Positions 20,761 to 35,600 of a stretch of DNA of 64,000 nt are shown here, piece after piece. The stretch is from assembly GCA_036850595.1 (NCBI GenBank), contig CM072158.1:11361422-11425421 (forward strand), read 5' to 3'. The stretch's first letter is position 1; each line of letters opens with the position of its first letter. The stretch comes from Rhyacichthys aspro (Eukaryota; Chordata; Actinopteri; Gobiiformes; Rhyacichthyidae). The notes under the pieces are model-generated. The model was given only the letters and a program-made list of their open reading frames with translations, had not been told where the DNA came from and did not search any database. The translations under genes were made by a program, and so were the position numbers.

Positions 20761-23183
20761 CAGACAAATACTGAAAGTATGTCATTTGTTTTATTTTATA
20801 TATAAACCAATAAAACAGTTAAAATCTAAATTGAAAATTATATTTGACAAAATACTAAAGGCATAAAGATTTTCAGCTCACAGGCTTTAATATTTGCATT
20901 TGTAGATAATGTGTTCTTCAATTACACATGCTTTCTGCTATCATGTTTCTGTACTTGAGCAGCCAGAAGAGGACACATGTATTTTTAAAAGCTAATCAAT
21001 ACGACCACCACAGCAGATCTTTTCTATGTACAGTGCAACAGATACAGTATATGCATATGGTATTTATAGTGCCATGCCCATCCATGCAGCACTATGGGCC
21101 TCCTGAGACTAAATTAGCAGTGACCTATGTTGAGTTGATCTGCACACAGATAGCTGCTCTCCTCTAAAGACGAAATGCAACATGTCACATTTGTGCTCAC
21201 GTTGTTGAGCCTGAGACCACCTTACAGTGTTCACAGAGGGATGAAAACCGCCTGAGCACACCTAAAGCATGCTGTCACTTTGTCAGAAAAAGTTTGGTTT
21301 CAAATGCTTTAGCCCAATGCAGGTTTGTATGTCTTCAGGCAGCTGAAATGGTCATGTGCTGTCTTCATTTGAAGGCAGTAAATTCATTATTATGATTTTG
21401 AAACTGATTACATTTTTGTAAATTCCTCTGTGACATAGCAAACGATGCAGCATTTTTTATGTCAATACCAATAAATTATCTACACATGTGACATTGATTT
21501 TGGGCTGTAGGGGTGACCCACTGGTTCAAATAATACAGCTTGTGACTGTTCCTAAGAGAGATGGGAGCATGGAAGAGAACATCAGAGAAAGGCCAGAGGA
21601 AAGATGAGCAGGAACAGACTAGGGACAGACTCTAAATTTTTTATCAAAATTTATAAAATACATATACAAACTTACTCTAAATGTAACTCATAGTTTCTAA
21701 CAAGAGGCTTTTATGATTCAGGCATTACAACCTATTTCTTTTCCTTTCCACACAGACATTCACTTTGTTAATCAAGTCTGGAACCTCTCCCATTCAAAAC
21801 TATTTCCACTGAAATCTTACCTGACCAATCATTACCATTTATCCAGAATGGAGCTTAGTTTTTGCAATGCTTTGTATCTCTGATTTCATGTTTTTTAAAT
21901 TGCATTGGTCCAGAGGCAGATTATTCTGCATATGTTGGCACTGACACATAATTTTAATTGGTTCTATGTCTCCAAATACATCCACAGGTAGGTTAATTTG
22001 TGTCTTTTGTTTGTTTTATAGGAACCAGACAAATTATTTGCATATAATAGAAATAGCACTGAGATGGCCGACCTGGCTAACCTTCTTCCTCTTTCTGTGT
22101 AAGAATAAATCACAGTTTTTTTGGGTGTTTGCTTATGAGATTGCGTAAGAGCAGAATTTGGCAGTGTCTTTTGAATGTGCAAGGACCAACCTGCTCAAGT
22201 TGAATGAACTAATTATGATCTGAGAATCACCTAAAGCAAAGCCTGTTGGTTGCTTGCCCAGAATCACAATATGTGCTGCTGTTGTTGAAGGAAAGGGGAT
22301 AGCCTATCATGTGGTGTTAAAACACAGTTGTTGATACATCTGCATTGTTTCTGCAGGTTGACTTGTTTAACAAATACCCCCAGTATAAAAAGATAATGAC
22401 AAAAAGAACACTAGGATCATGAGACAGTTACTGTTCATAGGCACATGACTGAGGCATGGGTGAGTTATGGCCTTCCCATGCTCCTGAACATCAGAAAACT
22501 GCCTTATCTTTACCAATCCTAAAATGCATTTTTGCATTTTTGCATAGTAGACATCAACCGGACTGTCAAATCTTTTTCTTACATGCCTTTCCTCTTACAT
22601 ACATTGCCTTAAGCTTCTGATATTGAAATGCCCTATGACTGTAAAGGATGGTAAATATGGCTGCAGTTGGCCAACTTTTTGAGACATGTTGACTCTTACT
22701 GTATTTTTTCTCTGCAATACTGATGCAGTGAACAAGAAATGTGCTACTGTAACATACTATACCTATAGGTAGTAACATATTTATGTTACCATTCCCCAGC
22801 GAGCTGCTCCTCTGTTGCCCATTACTTAAGGAGTGCTGCATATTGTGTGGATGAGCTTGAGCCAGAGGCAATTTCACACAGCTCCTTTTTATCTTGTTTG
22901 AATTTTCATCTTTGAACAAAGAAACTTTGACACCATCACTGTAGGCCATCAGTTCTTTAGCACATGACCACCATTATTATGCAAAATTCTTAAAAGTTCA
23001 CTTCATTCTTTTACTCTACCATTGAATGGTTGCATGTCATCATTCTTTGTCCATCCTGTTGCAGCACACTCACTCATGCACACACTACCCGCTCTGCTCT
23101 GCCTCATGTTCACTCCTGCCATTGGACATAAGTGAAAGGATTATGGAAAGAGTGTGCTGTTGTCATTAGAGATTGAACAAATG

Positions 23184-23217
23184 CTGTGCTGGCCCACTCT
23201 CGAGAGGGCCAGCACAG
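23184..23217. repeat. perfect inverted repeat, 12-bp arms
   Basis: CTGTGCTGGCCC (23184-23195) and GGGCCAGCACAG (23206-23217) are exact reverse complements. They are separated by ACTCTCGAGA, whose TCTCGAGA is itself palindromic, so the structure could pair almost completely with a 2-nt bulge. It is GC-rich in an otherwise AT-rich intron. Confidence 0.9.
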
Positions 23218-26200
23218 GACAATTGTAGAGACTCAGTGCTTGTGTTGTAATTACATTAAAGCTCCTGTAATTCTTATCCAAAAGCAGGAAAAGTCATTGT
23301 ATGCTAAACAGTAGCGACAGGGTGACACTGTGGTCGCTGTGTGTTTGACTCTCAGCCCACTGACTGTGTGGTGTGTCTGTGTTTCTGGCAGCATGTGTAG
23401 TGCATGATTGTAGCATGTGTGCATCCTACTCCCAGGGGTCAGTGGTACTTAACATTTGTTCCCAGGGGCAGTTTGGTTGTCATGGCCGCAGCTGGGATGT
23501 GTGGAAACGCAGACAGGTGCCACAGATGCACAACTCTGTTTCTTGCTTCATGTCTGTCCTGTTCAACACAGTGGCCAATGAAAAATGTTCCATTTCCATT
23601 ATAACCCCAGAACATACAATAGTAACAGTTACAGGTACCCATTTATGTGATTTCACCAGAGCTGGTGGTGGAAAAGCTTTTTCTTGAGCAGATGGCAGTT
23701 TGTGGATTGTTAATAAAACTCATCAAAAGATTTAGAATTGGATTGTCATATTGTCTCATGCTCAACCAAGTAAGAGCTATCACGCATCTTTTTCCGCCAC
23801 CTTCTGTGCCATGGATTTGATGTGGTGGTAACATTAAGCTCTGTATGTTCTCTTAGTACAGTGTGTGCAACTGTAGAGACAGTTGATGGTAGTGGATCCC
23901 AGCATGCTTCTGGGCCGTGCACAGCAGCTCTGTGCTCCAACATTCACCGATACACATCAGACCTTTGTCCATTTGCCGCCTGCTTATAGCGCTACACTTC
24001 GCCGTGGTGATTACTGAGGCCTCTTTGTGGACAGCAGTTGGTGAGTCCATTGTGTACGATAACAACAGACAGTAGCATCACAGATGTAACCTGCACACAG
24101 CAGCTCACTTTTTAAGTGCCTGTGTGCAGATAAAATAAACACATCTTTCAGAGCAGCCAATCATACCACATGGAATCACAACAGGCTGTGCACGGATGAT
24201 AAGAGATCATCTGAAATCAAGCTTTATCTGCCTGCTCAGTCCTAATCTATGTGCACATATGTCCGTCTGTGAGTTTGGTGGAAATGGGACACAAAAACAG
24301 ACAGACACTTGTTCTTTCTATTACTACTATTGAATAACAATTACACATAAACTCATAGCTGTAAAGATATGAATGCATCCTATCTGTACTTCTTTTGTCA
24401 ATACAATATAGGCCATAAGGCCACTGTTGTGTCTGTGCAGACTGGTGCACAGAGCTGATAGATGGGCTGGGCTTGTGATTAGTGGGATCCACAGCAGCCT
24501 ATCTGACTAATGAACTGTTACAGTAAGGCTGGAGCCTTTTATTGCCTTCTTTATTGGCCAGTGAGTGCTCTGACTTGACCTGCTGCCTCTTTTTACTAGT
24601 CTATTTCCTGCCAAGCCCCATACCATAATCAACTGTTTACATTTACCAGCTTACAGTGGGGAAGGCTGGCTCAGACTATTGTATATACAGTAGTCTACAC
24701 TGTTGGTTACTCTGAAACCACATTTTTTAGCTAAGTGCTTCCAAGTACATAGCTTACAAATAAACTATGTGCAAAATACACTTGAACTAATTCATGATGC
24801 CCCTAACCCTATAATACCAATTTAATTTGCATACATTTACATCAGCAGATACATTTAAAGATGTTTTTATCATACCAATCTCAGTGGAGGTTGGGGAGAT
24901 ATATTTTCATGTGATATTAAATCCTTATGAATCACAGCTAAAATGACATTTTTAGAGGCTTTTATTTCTGTTTGTGTACTTTCCTTTAAAAGCACATGTG
25001 GCTCCCATGTGTATTGATTTGGGAAATCTCAAAATTTAGCTGACATTACCCTTTTACTGCCTTTTTATACAAGTCAGTTGATGGATTGTAAATGCTGAAG
25101 TGTTTAATCTTTGAAGGGAATGCCATCCACACTGGATTTGTTCATGATCACAGATGCAGTGGGATACAGTGTAGTGGTTTTCACGCAGCACGCTGCCTTT
25201 TATTATGAAACCCTTTCATTATGTTTGAAAATCCAAGGTAAAAGACTGTCAGGAGACCGGATGGCACTGGCCTGACAAAACACAATATACAAGACAAATA
25301 CTACCTGTAAATGACCAAGGCAATACAGCACTTGCAACATACAGATGTTTTACTGTGACACGATAGTGACGGGCAGTTTGTCTTTAAAATGGTGGCTGTG
25401 TTTTGAAGGAGTCCCCATTTTACAGTACAACGAGATCATCCACGTCATGCATCATCCCTGCTTTTCCTACTGTGATGGTTATAGGGCTTTTGTAAGCTTT
25501 TATTACGCCAGTTGTCTGTGATTGATGTGTCCAATGAACAGGGACTGCTGGTTGGAATGATGACACCCCAAGCTGTGTGAAGAAAGGTTGCCCATCGCGT
25601 TAATTCAATAGAAAGCAGTTGGATAGTGAGTGAGATTTCATTATCCTACGTAAAAGAGATGATTCCAAGGGCCATCTGGAAGAACAGAGGACATTACTGA
25701 TAAGACCTTTTCATAAATATCTCTATGTAGTAAATATGCCATCATGTACTGACTATACACTAAAGGATACACCTGCTCTTCTGGGTCCATTTGCTGCAAG
25801 AGATTTTTTAAAAAGAAATGCACCACTCATTCACAGTAAACTGCAGTCTGTGTACAATAATTACTGCTCTTATTAGTATTCCTATGAAAAAATAGCAATT
25901 AGCATAGCCATTAACGGAATAAGGATGTCCTGTGGGAAAACATGGAGATTCTAAACAGGAAAGTGGCAAACTGTGTAAAAAGCTTTTTCAGCTGGCTGTG
26001 TAGTGCAGACCTCTGGCTGTGCTGCCTTCTAATGTATGTAAATTGTGTAAAAATGGTGAGAATAAAGCTTTCTAATTGTATGGTACTGGAGACATTTTGT
26101 GCATAATGCTGACTGGACTAACAGAATCACTGCTAAATGAAACCTTGGACATGGTCAACAGCTTCAACTTGAAAAAGAAAAAGGTCCAATCCCAGAGTTG

Positions 26201-27473
26201 TGTTGTATAAATATTTAAAGGAGACGTACCTAACAATTCCCCAGCACTGACCTGTTGCTGCACGTATTCTTGGTGAATAATGAACATGCGGCATTTATTA
26301 GATCAGTGCTTTTAAGATGTATGAATCAGAATTCCAGATGGTCCCTGGTGGCTGTTGGCAGCCTCCCTCTACATAAATATTATCTGTATGGCCTCACTCT
26401 GTGCTCTCTGCTCTGTTGACTCGCTCCGACACACAGGGGACTCTCTATTGATTTCTCCAAGGTCTTCATGCCAGTATTCTCTGCTCACTACAACCACATT
26501 TTCACAAGTGACTCTTCCATTTTTTGTTTGCTGTGCCTTTTCTTACATCTAGTTTACATACAATATGGTTTGTAATTATTAGCCTCCCTTACGTCCTTTA
26601 CCTTTTTCTTTTTGAGACCTTGGTGGAAGATGCAGATTTTTCTGGTAAAGATTCAAACATATCTCTTTATTTTGTGAATGTTTTTGATTACTCTACACTT
26701 AACATCTAACATGAACGTCTAAACAGCAGTGGGAGTTGTGTTGCACTGATGGGGAATCAGCTCAGTTGTTCCTTAAAGCGAGATGTCTGACAATGACAGC
26801 AAAGCGTCAGGGGTCAGGCCAAGACCTTTCTTTTTTCTTTGATAGAGGACAAATGTAAATGCCAACAACGTCTGAAAAAGAAAGCTCTTGGAGTCTCAGA
26901 TGCTGCAGAGAATAGGCTGTGACAGTTGGGAAGCATTCAAATACTCTTTTTGGAGGCAAGGCGGAGGGAAGGGAAAGTGGGCAAACCACGATAAGATATG
27001 TCCTAATCTTAGCTTTTCCTAAATGTTTGTAGATAAAGAAATCTTTCTGTTTTGTGGCAGTATAACAGAAAATGCTATTTCAAATTGAAATTGATAAATG
27101 TTTTTTTTTTTTGCCTCTTAAATTTCTGTTTTGATTTTATTTGGAAAGGAAGAATAGTTTTGTCACAGCTGTCCCACAACACAGATAAGACCAGGAATAA
27201 TGTTAGTGCTTAGTAAATTAATTTATTAATGAGAGTAATTGAAATATTAACACAGCTGGTGAGAAACTGGAGGCTCACCAAAGAAATAATGTTTTATTTA
27301 CTAACAGAGCCCCTCTAACAGAACATTCTCTCATACAAACAGAATATGTACCAGTGTCACAGGTTGAGAGGAGAAAAAACCTGCAAAGTATAAGAGGAGT
27401 GTGTTGATGAGTCCAAACAAAGAAAAACATCTGAATAGATCTGTCCTATTGAGTTTAATGGAATATAATACTA

Positions 27474-27490
27474 TATAATATGATATTATA
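27474..27490. repeat. AT palindrome, 8-bp arms
   Basis: TATAATAT-G-ATATTATA, perfect arms around a single central G in a strongly AT-rich patch. Little weight attaches to it. Confidence 0.7.
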
Positions 27491-30400
27491 ATAAAATGAA
27501 GTGGAGGATAAAGGAACATGACAGGTGTGCTCATTGGTTATGGGGTGTTATCAGACAATCAGGGGAAACAGGCCTGTGGAGGATTGGGGATCAGCGAGTG
27601 CAGGGAGCCCATGTGCTGCTCCTGTCACATGCCAGGCTTGGCAAGATAGCGGGCGAGGAAAACACCACCCACTGGGAACTGTGGGCGTGGGGGCTGGGCG
27701 AGCAGGATGGCGCTTACTCCTCAGGCTTTTTCAAAGGGAAAAAATAAAACTCAGCGCTAGAGCTGCCACTGACTATCAGAGACAACACTGTGTTTGAGCT
27801 GCTAATAACCCAGCAGACTTTTACAGTACATTATCTCATATCAATCCCAGATTTGGAGCTGCTTCTAAGTTTAGCGGTTGACTTGTCTCGAAAAGACACT
27901 TCTGCGGCTCACATGTGGTTTAGGTAGTTTAGAGTCCTGTGGAGGGCATCTTGGGATATTCTACCCTTCATCTTCTGTCTCTTAAAATTAAAACATGCTA
28001 AAAACATTAGCTCTTGTATGTTCATTCATACCCTCCAGACTGCAGCTGATGAGGGGCCTGCACATAGACATTTTTAAAAGCCCAATCCTTTCTATTGGGT
28101 TCAAATATACTGTTAGTAGATAAAAGGAGGTGTGCATGTGAAGAAAGTTCTGGTGCTGCTGATAGCTATATTTACACAAGGTTTTTTCCATTTCATTTAG
28201 CATTACCCAGTACAGGTCTCAGTAATCTGATGACTTGTGACCGATGTCCAGTGTTGTGGAGGACAAGAGACAGATCAAGTATTATCAAAGAAGAGCAGAA
28301 CAAGGACTACATATATGAGTAATAAAGTGTACTAGAGAGAGTAATAGTTTTTGACACACACAACCATTAACTACAGGGTTCCCATAGGTATAAAACAAAC
28401 ACACTGTTCTATTGTTTTCAAGTGTGCTGTTTTTCCATCACCTTCATGATCTCTGTTTGATCTGAAGGCCAGCAGCCTTTCACACGTCACACTTCTCCAG
28501 CAGCACTACTTCTTCCTGTGATGGATATGTGCAGTGTGTGACGTATGGCAGCCGCGGGCAAATGCTCTGTCTCATATCATCATTATTTGCCTCAGGATAA
28601 CTGTGTTAAAGCCAGGGACTCTGGTGCCGTCATGTCCCTGATTATAGTGAGATGGATTGATTAACCCCTGAGTGAAGGTAACCCTTTTCATTGTGTTGGC
28701 AGGCCAGCCCCTCTCTCTGGGACCTCCAATTGTAAATATTTGCTTGTCCTTGCCTGTTGCACTATTGATTAACCACCAACTCAATCAATGCCTTTACGTA
28801 TATTTCTGTGGCTGAAATGTGTCCATCTTGAAGTGACCCCAACATTAAGAGGCTTCACAGTATTTGGCAGTCTGTGCTGATATTGGGACTGTGAAGGATT
28901 AATGCAATGGAGGTTTACATAATATCATTTCATCTATAAGAAAACTTTGGAACTTTGTTCGATCGCGTAATAACAGTAGTAGGAGAAGCTGAAATAAAGT
29001 AAAGCTGTTTTGTTGCTTGTTGCAGGATGTACTTCTTTCCCAGGGTTGAAAAGGGGAGGAGGGAAAGAGATTTCTTGGATTTAATCTCCTGCTAACTTTC
29101 TCTGAACGGAACATTAAACTGCTCGGCAAAGTCTCAGCCAGAGTCACTATCTAATCTGCTGATTTGGCTCTGGGAGAGATTAAGGGTTATGGTTTAGAAT
29201 GAAAAGGAGCGAGAGAATAGCTGAAGAGATGAGATGTGGGGAAAAGGCAGGACAGATACAAGGCTGCTCAGAGGAAAAGGAAGGCAGTTGATTAAGAGAT
29301 GGCTTTGTGTGAGATAGGAAGGAGGAATGCTCAAAATGAGGTAGACACCACTTGTTCCAGCAGTTGCAGGCCTCTGGGTTTAGATCCATTTGAGGCTGGG
29401 CGCACTCTGGATGAATGAGATATAGCTGAGACATAAATAAATCCTGGGTTTGTCCTGTTACAGCACCTTACTGCACATATGATGTACTGTAGCAAAGAGT
29501 TGGAGTAAAAATGACCGGTTTATTGTTTTGCACTGAGGTTTTAGCTTCTGTTTTTGTGACACTAATTACACACTGCAAATGTGTGTTCTTTTTTGTCCAG
29601 ATTTTTTTGGTTGTTAAAACCAACACAAGCTACATTAACTTTGGATTTTATGATGATAACATTACCACTTACACAGAGTGTAATATAGTAATGTGTGTGC
29701 TGACAGTGAGGGGCTTTTGGAGCGTATAATGTACACTCTGTTAGCGTCAGTCCAGGATGAAACAGGACACTGACCATATGTGTGTATATTAAGCCGTGGG
29801 CATGGCCTTTTTTTATATTCAAACACAAAGGGATGCTCTATGTTTTTCTCCCTGTGGGACGTGGTGATGTAAAACAGTGTCCTGTATTGCCTCGCCTGGT
29901 CAAGCCCATTCATTTGGCTCTATGTGCCATGAGTACAGTAGCTGGTTTATTTATAGCAGTGATGCAAAGCGCAGTCTTCTGGCCTGTTAACAGCACCAGG
30001 GTCTAGTGTAGTGTAAATGTAGCATCTTGCCTCTGTACATCATTTTCCTAATCTCTTTCTTCTTTCTTTGCTTTTGCCTTGACACTCTCTAATAGGCACA
30101 TTGGCATCTGTGTGTGCACCAAGACAACACTCACATCTGTACATATTCACCCTGTAGCTGTGCTCAACTTTAATTGGATCTTCTTCTATTTCCTGCCAAA
30201 GAATCCTTCAGTTGCACCTAGTGTCAGTGCTTCCCACACCTTCACTTGACTTGCTCTTTCATCTGGACCCACATGTGTATTAAAAAGAACAGACATTGAA
30301 CATTCTTTGGTGAATATGCTCAATGTGCAAATAATGGCATGTATGAAGGCATAAATAATGGAAATATGTAGTTTTCCCCCCTATCTGTGGTGTGGCTGTT

Positions 30401-32510
30401 TGGTGCATGGCTAATATAGAGTTTTTTTTAACCTGCAGGGCTTAGGCAAAGAACAACTATAATGAGCTGGAGAAGCTGCTAAAGTGTTTTCTGCTGTAAA
30501 TCTTTTACTGTTGTGTATATTTGTGTGTGTCTTTTGGCTGTTGTTTGTGCATATGTAAAACAGAAAAAGGAGTGTGGAGAGCTCCAGTCCAAATTTTGCA
30601 TTAATTGTGTTTCAAAAGAACATCTGAAGAAAAAAACAATGAAATAGTTCATTGGTACACCTGAACCCAGGCTGAGGGCTGTAGTTTAAACTGAGTGGAG
30701 ACACTTCTTACATACACAGCCCTCACTCACACTGTTCAAACCCCCAACAAGCCGGGCCTCGTTCCACACCAGTGGCTAAAAAGATGGGCAGCACAGCTGA
30801 CACTTGTGCCGAGGAGAGGAAGAGCCAACCCAGGCAGCAACTCTCCTCTTCTCTCTTCAGCCCAGCTCCCTTTGCAAGGCATTTAACTTTTCATATCTGT
30901 AATGCATGGCCCTCTTCTGAGCTGTGAGTCACAACACTGGTTTATTCATCAGAGCCTGTCCTCTTAGTTTGAACTGCACAGTCAGATTTAAGATTAAAGC
31001 TTGTTTTATTGCCAAATCTAAACATTTTACATTACTTAGTGTGTGAAAAAGTGTTGTATACTGTCAGGTTTGTCTCTGTCAAGAGAAAAATACTGTTTCC
31101 TCACAAAGGAAGGTAAGGGACTGTAGTAGTCCACCCAGATGCCCATTAGTTGGGCAGCTTGGCTCAGCTGATGGGAACACAGATCAGAGGGCAGACTTTA
31201 CAAGTCCCTGCTGGCACTGTCTGATAAAACATCCTGTTTCACCAGCAGTGTCCCAGTGCTGCACTTGGTGCTTGTGACCAAGCCATGAAAAGACTCTTGA
31301 AAATATGGCAGGACCACTCAGTACTGTGGTTCTGTTCCAGTAAGTTTGCTGATTTTAGTTTTGCAGAAATAGGTGTACTTGTTTGGGTTCCGTCTGTGCT
31401 TGAACAATCTTATGTATTATTTTGTGACTGGAACAAGACAAAGGGCAGGAAGTGCAGGCCTAAGATCAGTTAGAGTTGACAGAGGAAAAGGAAGTCAGCT
31501 GGGACCCTCTGAGCAGTGTGATTCACCAACAAATGAATAAAGCACATAGACACACATGCACATCCAGACAGACGCAAGTTACGTTTTGAGGATGTCAGGA
31601 CACATCACTGTCAGAACATGTCCTCTTTGAAAAGAGAGGACAAGCCGAAATTGGACACGGATCACTGTCTATTTTTCACTGTCACTGTTAGTGCAGGGCT
31701 CATACATTTATTTCACTTGTCACTAAGGTTATTGTGGTCTTGCAGGTGTCCTATTTGGGAAAGAGTGTCTTTGTCTTTTTAAGACTTGTTAGACTTTTTA
31801 GACTCATTGAATTATTTTCAGCACAACCATTTGGTGAGCTGTGATTATTGTGTATGTGTAAATATTAATCTGTCAGTGTGGTGTTTGTGCTAACTCTTAG
31901 ACATTTCAAACAGACATGTCAATTAGCAAGTGCACAGGTGACACACCACTACATTAGCAGTGTTAGGACTGTCTGTGATTAGTGGGGCAAGACAATCACA
32001 GATCATCAGTGCTTCTAAACTTGACTGAGGCTATTAGCCACATGATCTATAGAGTACATTCAACTACACTCTTGTAGACTGACTAGTAACCCTACTTGAT
32101 CTGCATGGTTGGGTTAGATCTCTGCATCCAGAGAAATGCCTGGGGCAGGACTGGCTTTGTGCTGATACCAGCCTTGTGACTTTATAGACCACTGAATTCT
32201 TGGTAAACCTTAAAATAAAGCTTGTGTCCTTTGGATGATAATCTAATTACAATTGTAACCTTAATCATCAACTTGCCTCTGTTGTTTACATGAATGTCTC
32301 TTCATCTGAATGAATCACAATTGGATTTGTGTTTTGCATTTGTGTGGCTCTTGTCAGAGGGGGGTTTGTTGGACATATGAACACATGTTGACAAGAAAGG
32401 AAGCAGAAATACGTCAGCACACCCTGCATCACACAAAAACACAGTATACAAACCTAACACTTCCAAATCAAATACCATAAATACCATCACATAAAATGCT
32501 TTCACCTCAG

Positions 32511-32672
32511 GGGCGCCCCTGGTAGCTCAGGTAGAGCATACGCCTAGTACGTGGGAGACCCAGGTTCAAGTCTCGGTCGGATCATTTGCCCAATGTCATT
32601 CCCCACTCTCTATCACCCCATTTCCTCTCGAGCTACTGTTAATCTACCAATAAAGGCCAAAAAGCCCCAAAA
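32511..32672 (+). mobile_element. tRNA-derived SINE, about 160 bp
   Basis: The head is tRNA-like: GGGCGCCCCTGGTAGCTCAG with the A box near 32523, then GAGCATACGCC, and a B box GGTTCAAGTC at 32563-32572. The body continues GCCCAATGTCATTCCCCACT and ends CAATAAAGGCCAAAAAGCCCC, the tail I recall from an abundant SINE of spiny-rayed fishes. The head looks shortened by a few bases in the A-box/D-arm region compared with intact copies (the usual CTGG before TAGAGC is reduced). Orientation is the same as GABBR2. I could not identify a convincing target duplication. This is a retroposed copy, not a working tRNA gene. Confidence 0.85.
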
Positions 32673-35600
32673 CATAATCTTTGAAAAAGCTTTCTCCCAA
32701 AGGAGAGGAAGTCAACCCCTTCAACAGGTTCTCTGTTGCCATGGCGATGAGCTGCAGACTGACCAGGCAAGATGTGATGTGGTAGAGACAAGCACAAACC
32801 TTGGAATGCATCTTATGGTTGTTTATGAGACAACACTGTTTGAACTTATCGTTTCCACCACTGAATGGAGTAAAAACAGACACTACTCTTTGTTGTGTAA
32901 AGCAGTTGACTTCTATGCAAAGGTTTACACATCCACTCAAACATAGGCCTTGTTTTGCCCTAATGACTGTAGCCATCATTATCCTGCACTGTTTTGTGGC
33001 CATGCACAGCAACATGGAGACATGAAAGTGCCTCGTGCTCATTCTGCATCGGGCTGGATGAGAGTCAGGAGCCAGTTCCCTCTCCATTCTTGTCTCCCAT
33101 GAATGTGCCCACGCTCTGCCTCCCACCCACATCATCGCAGCACTGATGGAACTTTGCTTCCTCCTCCCTGGCTCCTTTTCTCACTCCTCCTTTCTTCATC
33201 TTCTCTCCCCTTATCTGTCACGCTTGCTACTGCAATTTGTGTCCCTTGCCTTCCTGCACTCTTCGTTTGTCATTTTTCAGCTTCTACGGTTTTTCTCTAT
33301 TTCTGTCCCTCATATCCTCACTTACGCTGTCTTTTCTGATGAAGAGCACATTTTAAATGATTTTTCTCCCTGTGTGCATTCACCACATCCTAACACTTGA
33401 GACTGTCAGGTTAATGTCCTCACAGAGTCTTTGTCGGGTCTTTGTTGCTGCATCTTTGAAACCGTACCTTGATAGATTTGATGTCATCATTGACAGAAAA
33501 GAGTAAAAGCAATAGTGAATTTGATCTATTGGTAAATGGGAATGAAACCAGATCTCTGAGCTGAGAGTATATAGCTTTGCATGAATACCTACCTTGTCAG
33601 TCTAGTCTCCACAACACAAATGTCCTGTATCCCTGTATTACTAAGCAGCACCAGTGGACAATCGGCAGCCTCTCCAGGGACAGGTGAAAGAGATGGGAGC
33701 AGTTTTATCCCATCATAGCAAGTAGAGGTGCCTCATCAAAGGCCTTCTGCTCCGGCCCGCTGCCCCGGGGCACTGACATCCTCTCAGACACATCAAACAC
33801 ATGAAACAATAGTCCCCAGAGTCACAGCACTCTGTCTTTACCCCTCGACCTGAACTGTAGTACACAAACATTCAATTTGTTTTATATTCATACTCATTAT
33901 TCTCATGAAATATTCTCTGCAGCATTTTGGATTTGGTTAATATTTGTTTAACGGTTTCTGATAATAATGAGAAGAACTTCCTTTTGCAGTAGTAGACCTG
34001 CAGTGCTTTTCACTGCCAGCTGGAGCAAACAGAGAGCAGGGCAGAGATGCAGCCATGCAGGCAGTGCTGCATGCCAATGTCTGAACTGGTCCATCTTCCT
34101 CCTCTCTTATTTTATTCATTACTGCCTGTCGGACTGGGAAACGGGCTCATGCACACTGAATGGTACGCAAACAGACATTCAGTTAGACAGAGGTGCAAGT
34201 TGTCGTTCTCTTATCTTCATTCCTCCTCTCTATCTCTTTGCATTTGTTCATTATTGTCTCTCCTAATGGTTATTGTTGCTTATCTGCTGTACATATTCCC
34301 ACAGTTTGAATGGTTTGTCAGTTAGGCTCATTACTGTTGTCTGAGGCTGTTAAACACATCCTTAAATAGAAGCTGAAGCCTTGTGAGGATTAAAGAACTG
34401 GAGGAGGCTGGGCTGCCTGCGGTCGAATGCTTCTGCCTTGTGTTCCCTCTGTTTCGTGATGAACTACTTTGGCCTATTTGTGGTAGGGGCAGTTAGGAGT
34501 GAACCTTGGGGCAGCGGCTGTTGAGGATGTCGGTGTTTTCTCAGTTGAGTAAACAGTGGTAGATTTAAATACACAGATGACCACACTGTGAAAGAAGCCT
34601 ATGCTGAAAGGTAGCACGCACCAGGGCTGAGGAGCTCTGTGTCCGGCCCTCAGGGTGGATTTATTTCAGCGTCTTTGTGTGATACGGTGCATGTGAGAGG
34701 GTTTGGGCACACTGGGAATGAAAAGAAGCCACTGGGCATTGCAGAGTGGAGAGAGAAGGCAACTGCCTGGTAGGCCATGCTTACTGGAGCTCCACAACTC
34801 TCATTAGGCTGAGCTGCTTGTGCAGTAAAGTTTAGGAGACTCAAACTGAAGAAGACTGCTGTCCTTCCTCCTGCAGGGCAAAACAACCTCTGAATTAGAC
34901 TTTATCTTCCCGCTTCTTCCTGAGATGGAAATAACAGTGGATGTGCCTTCACTGTGCTCTTGATGAGGGAGCCACATTCCTGTGTGGTGGGCCCTGCAGG
35001 GTGAAGCTCTGCACTCCACTGTATGGAGCCACAATGGGCCCTTACACATACTCTACACTCAAGCCATCCGGTATATAAGTAGATGGATGATGCAAAACTA
35101 GGCCTCTGCACTCACTGAGCAGTCTCAGCAGTCGACATGAAACAAGACTTCTGATATCAAACCTCACCTTATCTCTTCTTCCTTGCTTTTGTTGTGGAGC
35201 TCTTTAATCTACTATAAATTTCATCTGCACTCGGTTGTCCAACTTTACATTTTAATGATCCAGGGTGATCCCTGTGCCAGAGTCACTGATTGGATTGAAC
35301 TTTTAGACCTCTCCAAAGGCCCCAAACACACTCAAGAGTGTTTGAATTTTATATTTCATACAAAATACACATATTTGCTGATTATAGATTGGCTTTAAAG
35401 TGGCAATGTGACAATATCTAATACATGTGACTAAAATTGGAATAAACCTAAAGACCAGTCAGACATGTCATTTAGGACAGGTACTTTGCTCTCACTAAAT
35501 TATTCAGGCCCTCACAAACTGAACGTGCATGAGCGTCCAAATACACACTGCCAGGGATTTGTGGTCCCATGGGTGGCTCAGTGGTCAGACTCTGGGATGT

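Noticed and set aside
32511..32583. possible functional tRNA gene
   Set aside because: A and B boxes are present, but the acceptor and D-arm do not fold as a tRNA and the sequence runs into a SINE body and tail.
32644..33135. 163-codon open frame on the minus strand in GABBR2 intron 1
   Set aside because: It begins within the tail of a SINE, its translation is low in structure and matches no family I know, and no splice context supports it.
33646..33660. possible REST/NRSF (RE1) site, CAGCACC AGT GGACA
   Set aside because: The left half-site is good, but the spacing is one base too long and the right half matches only about half the consensus.
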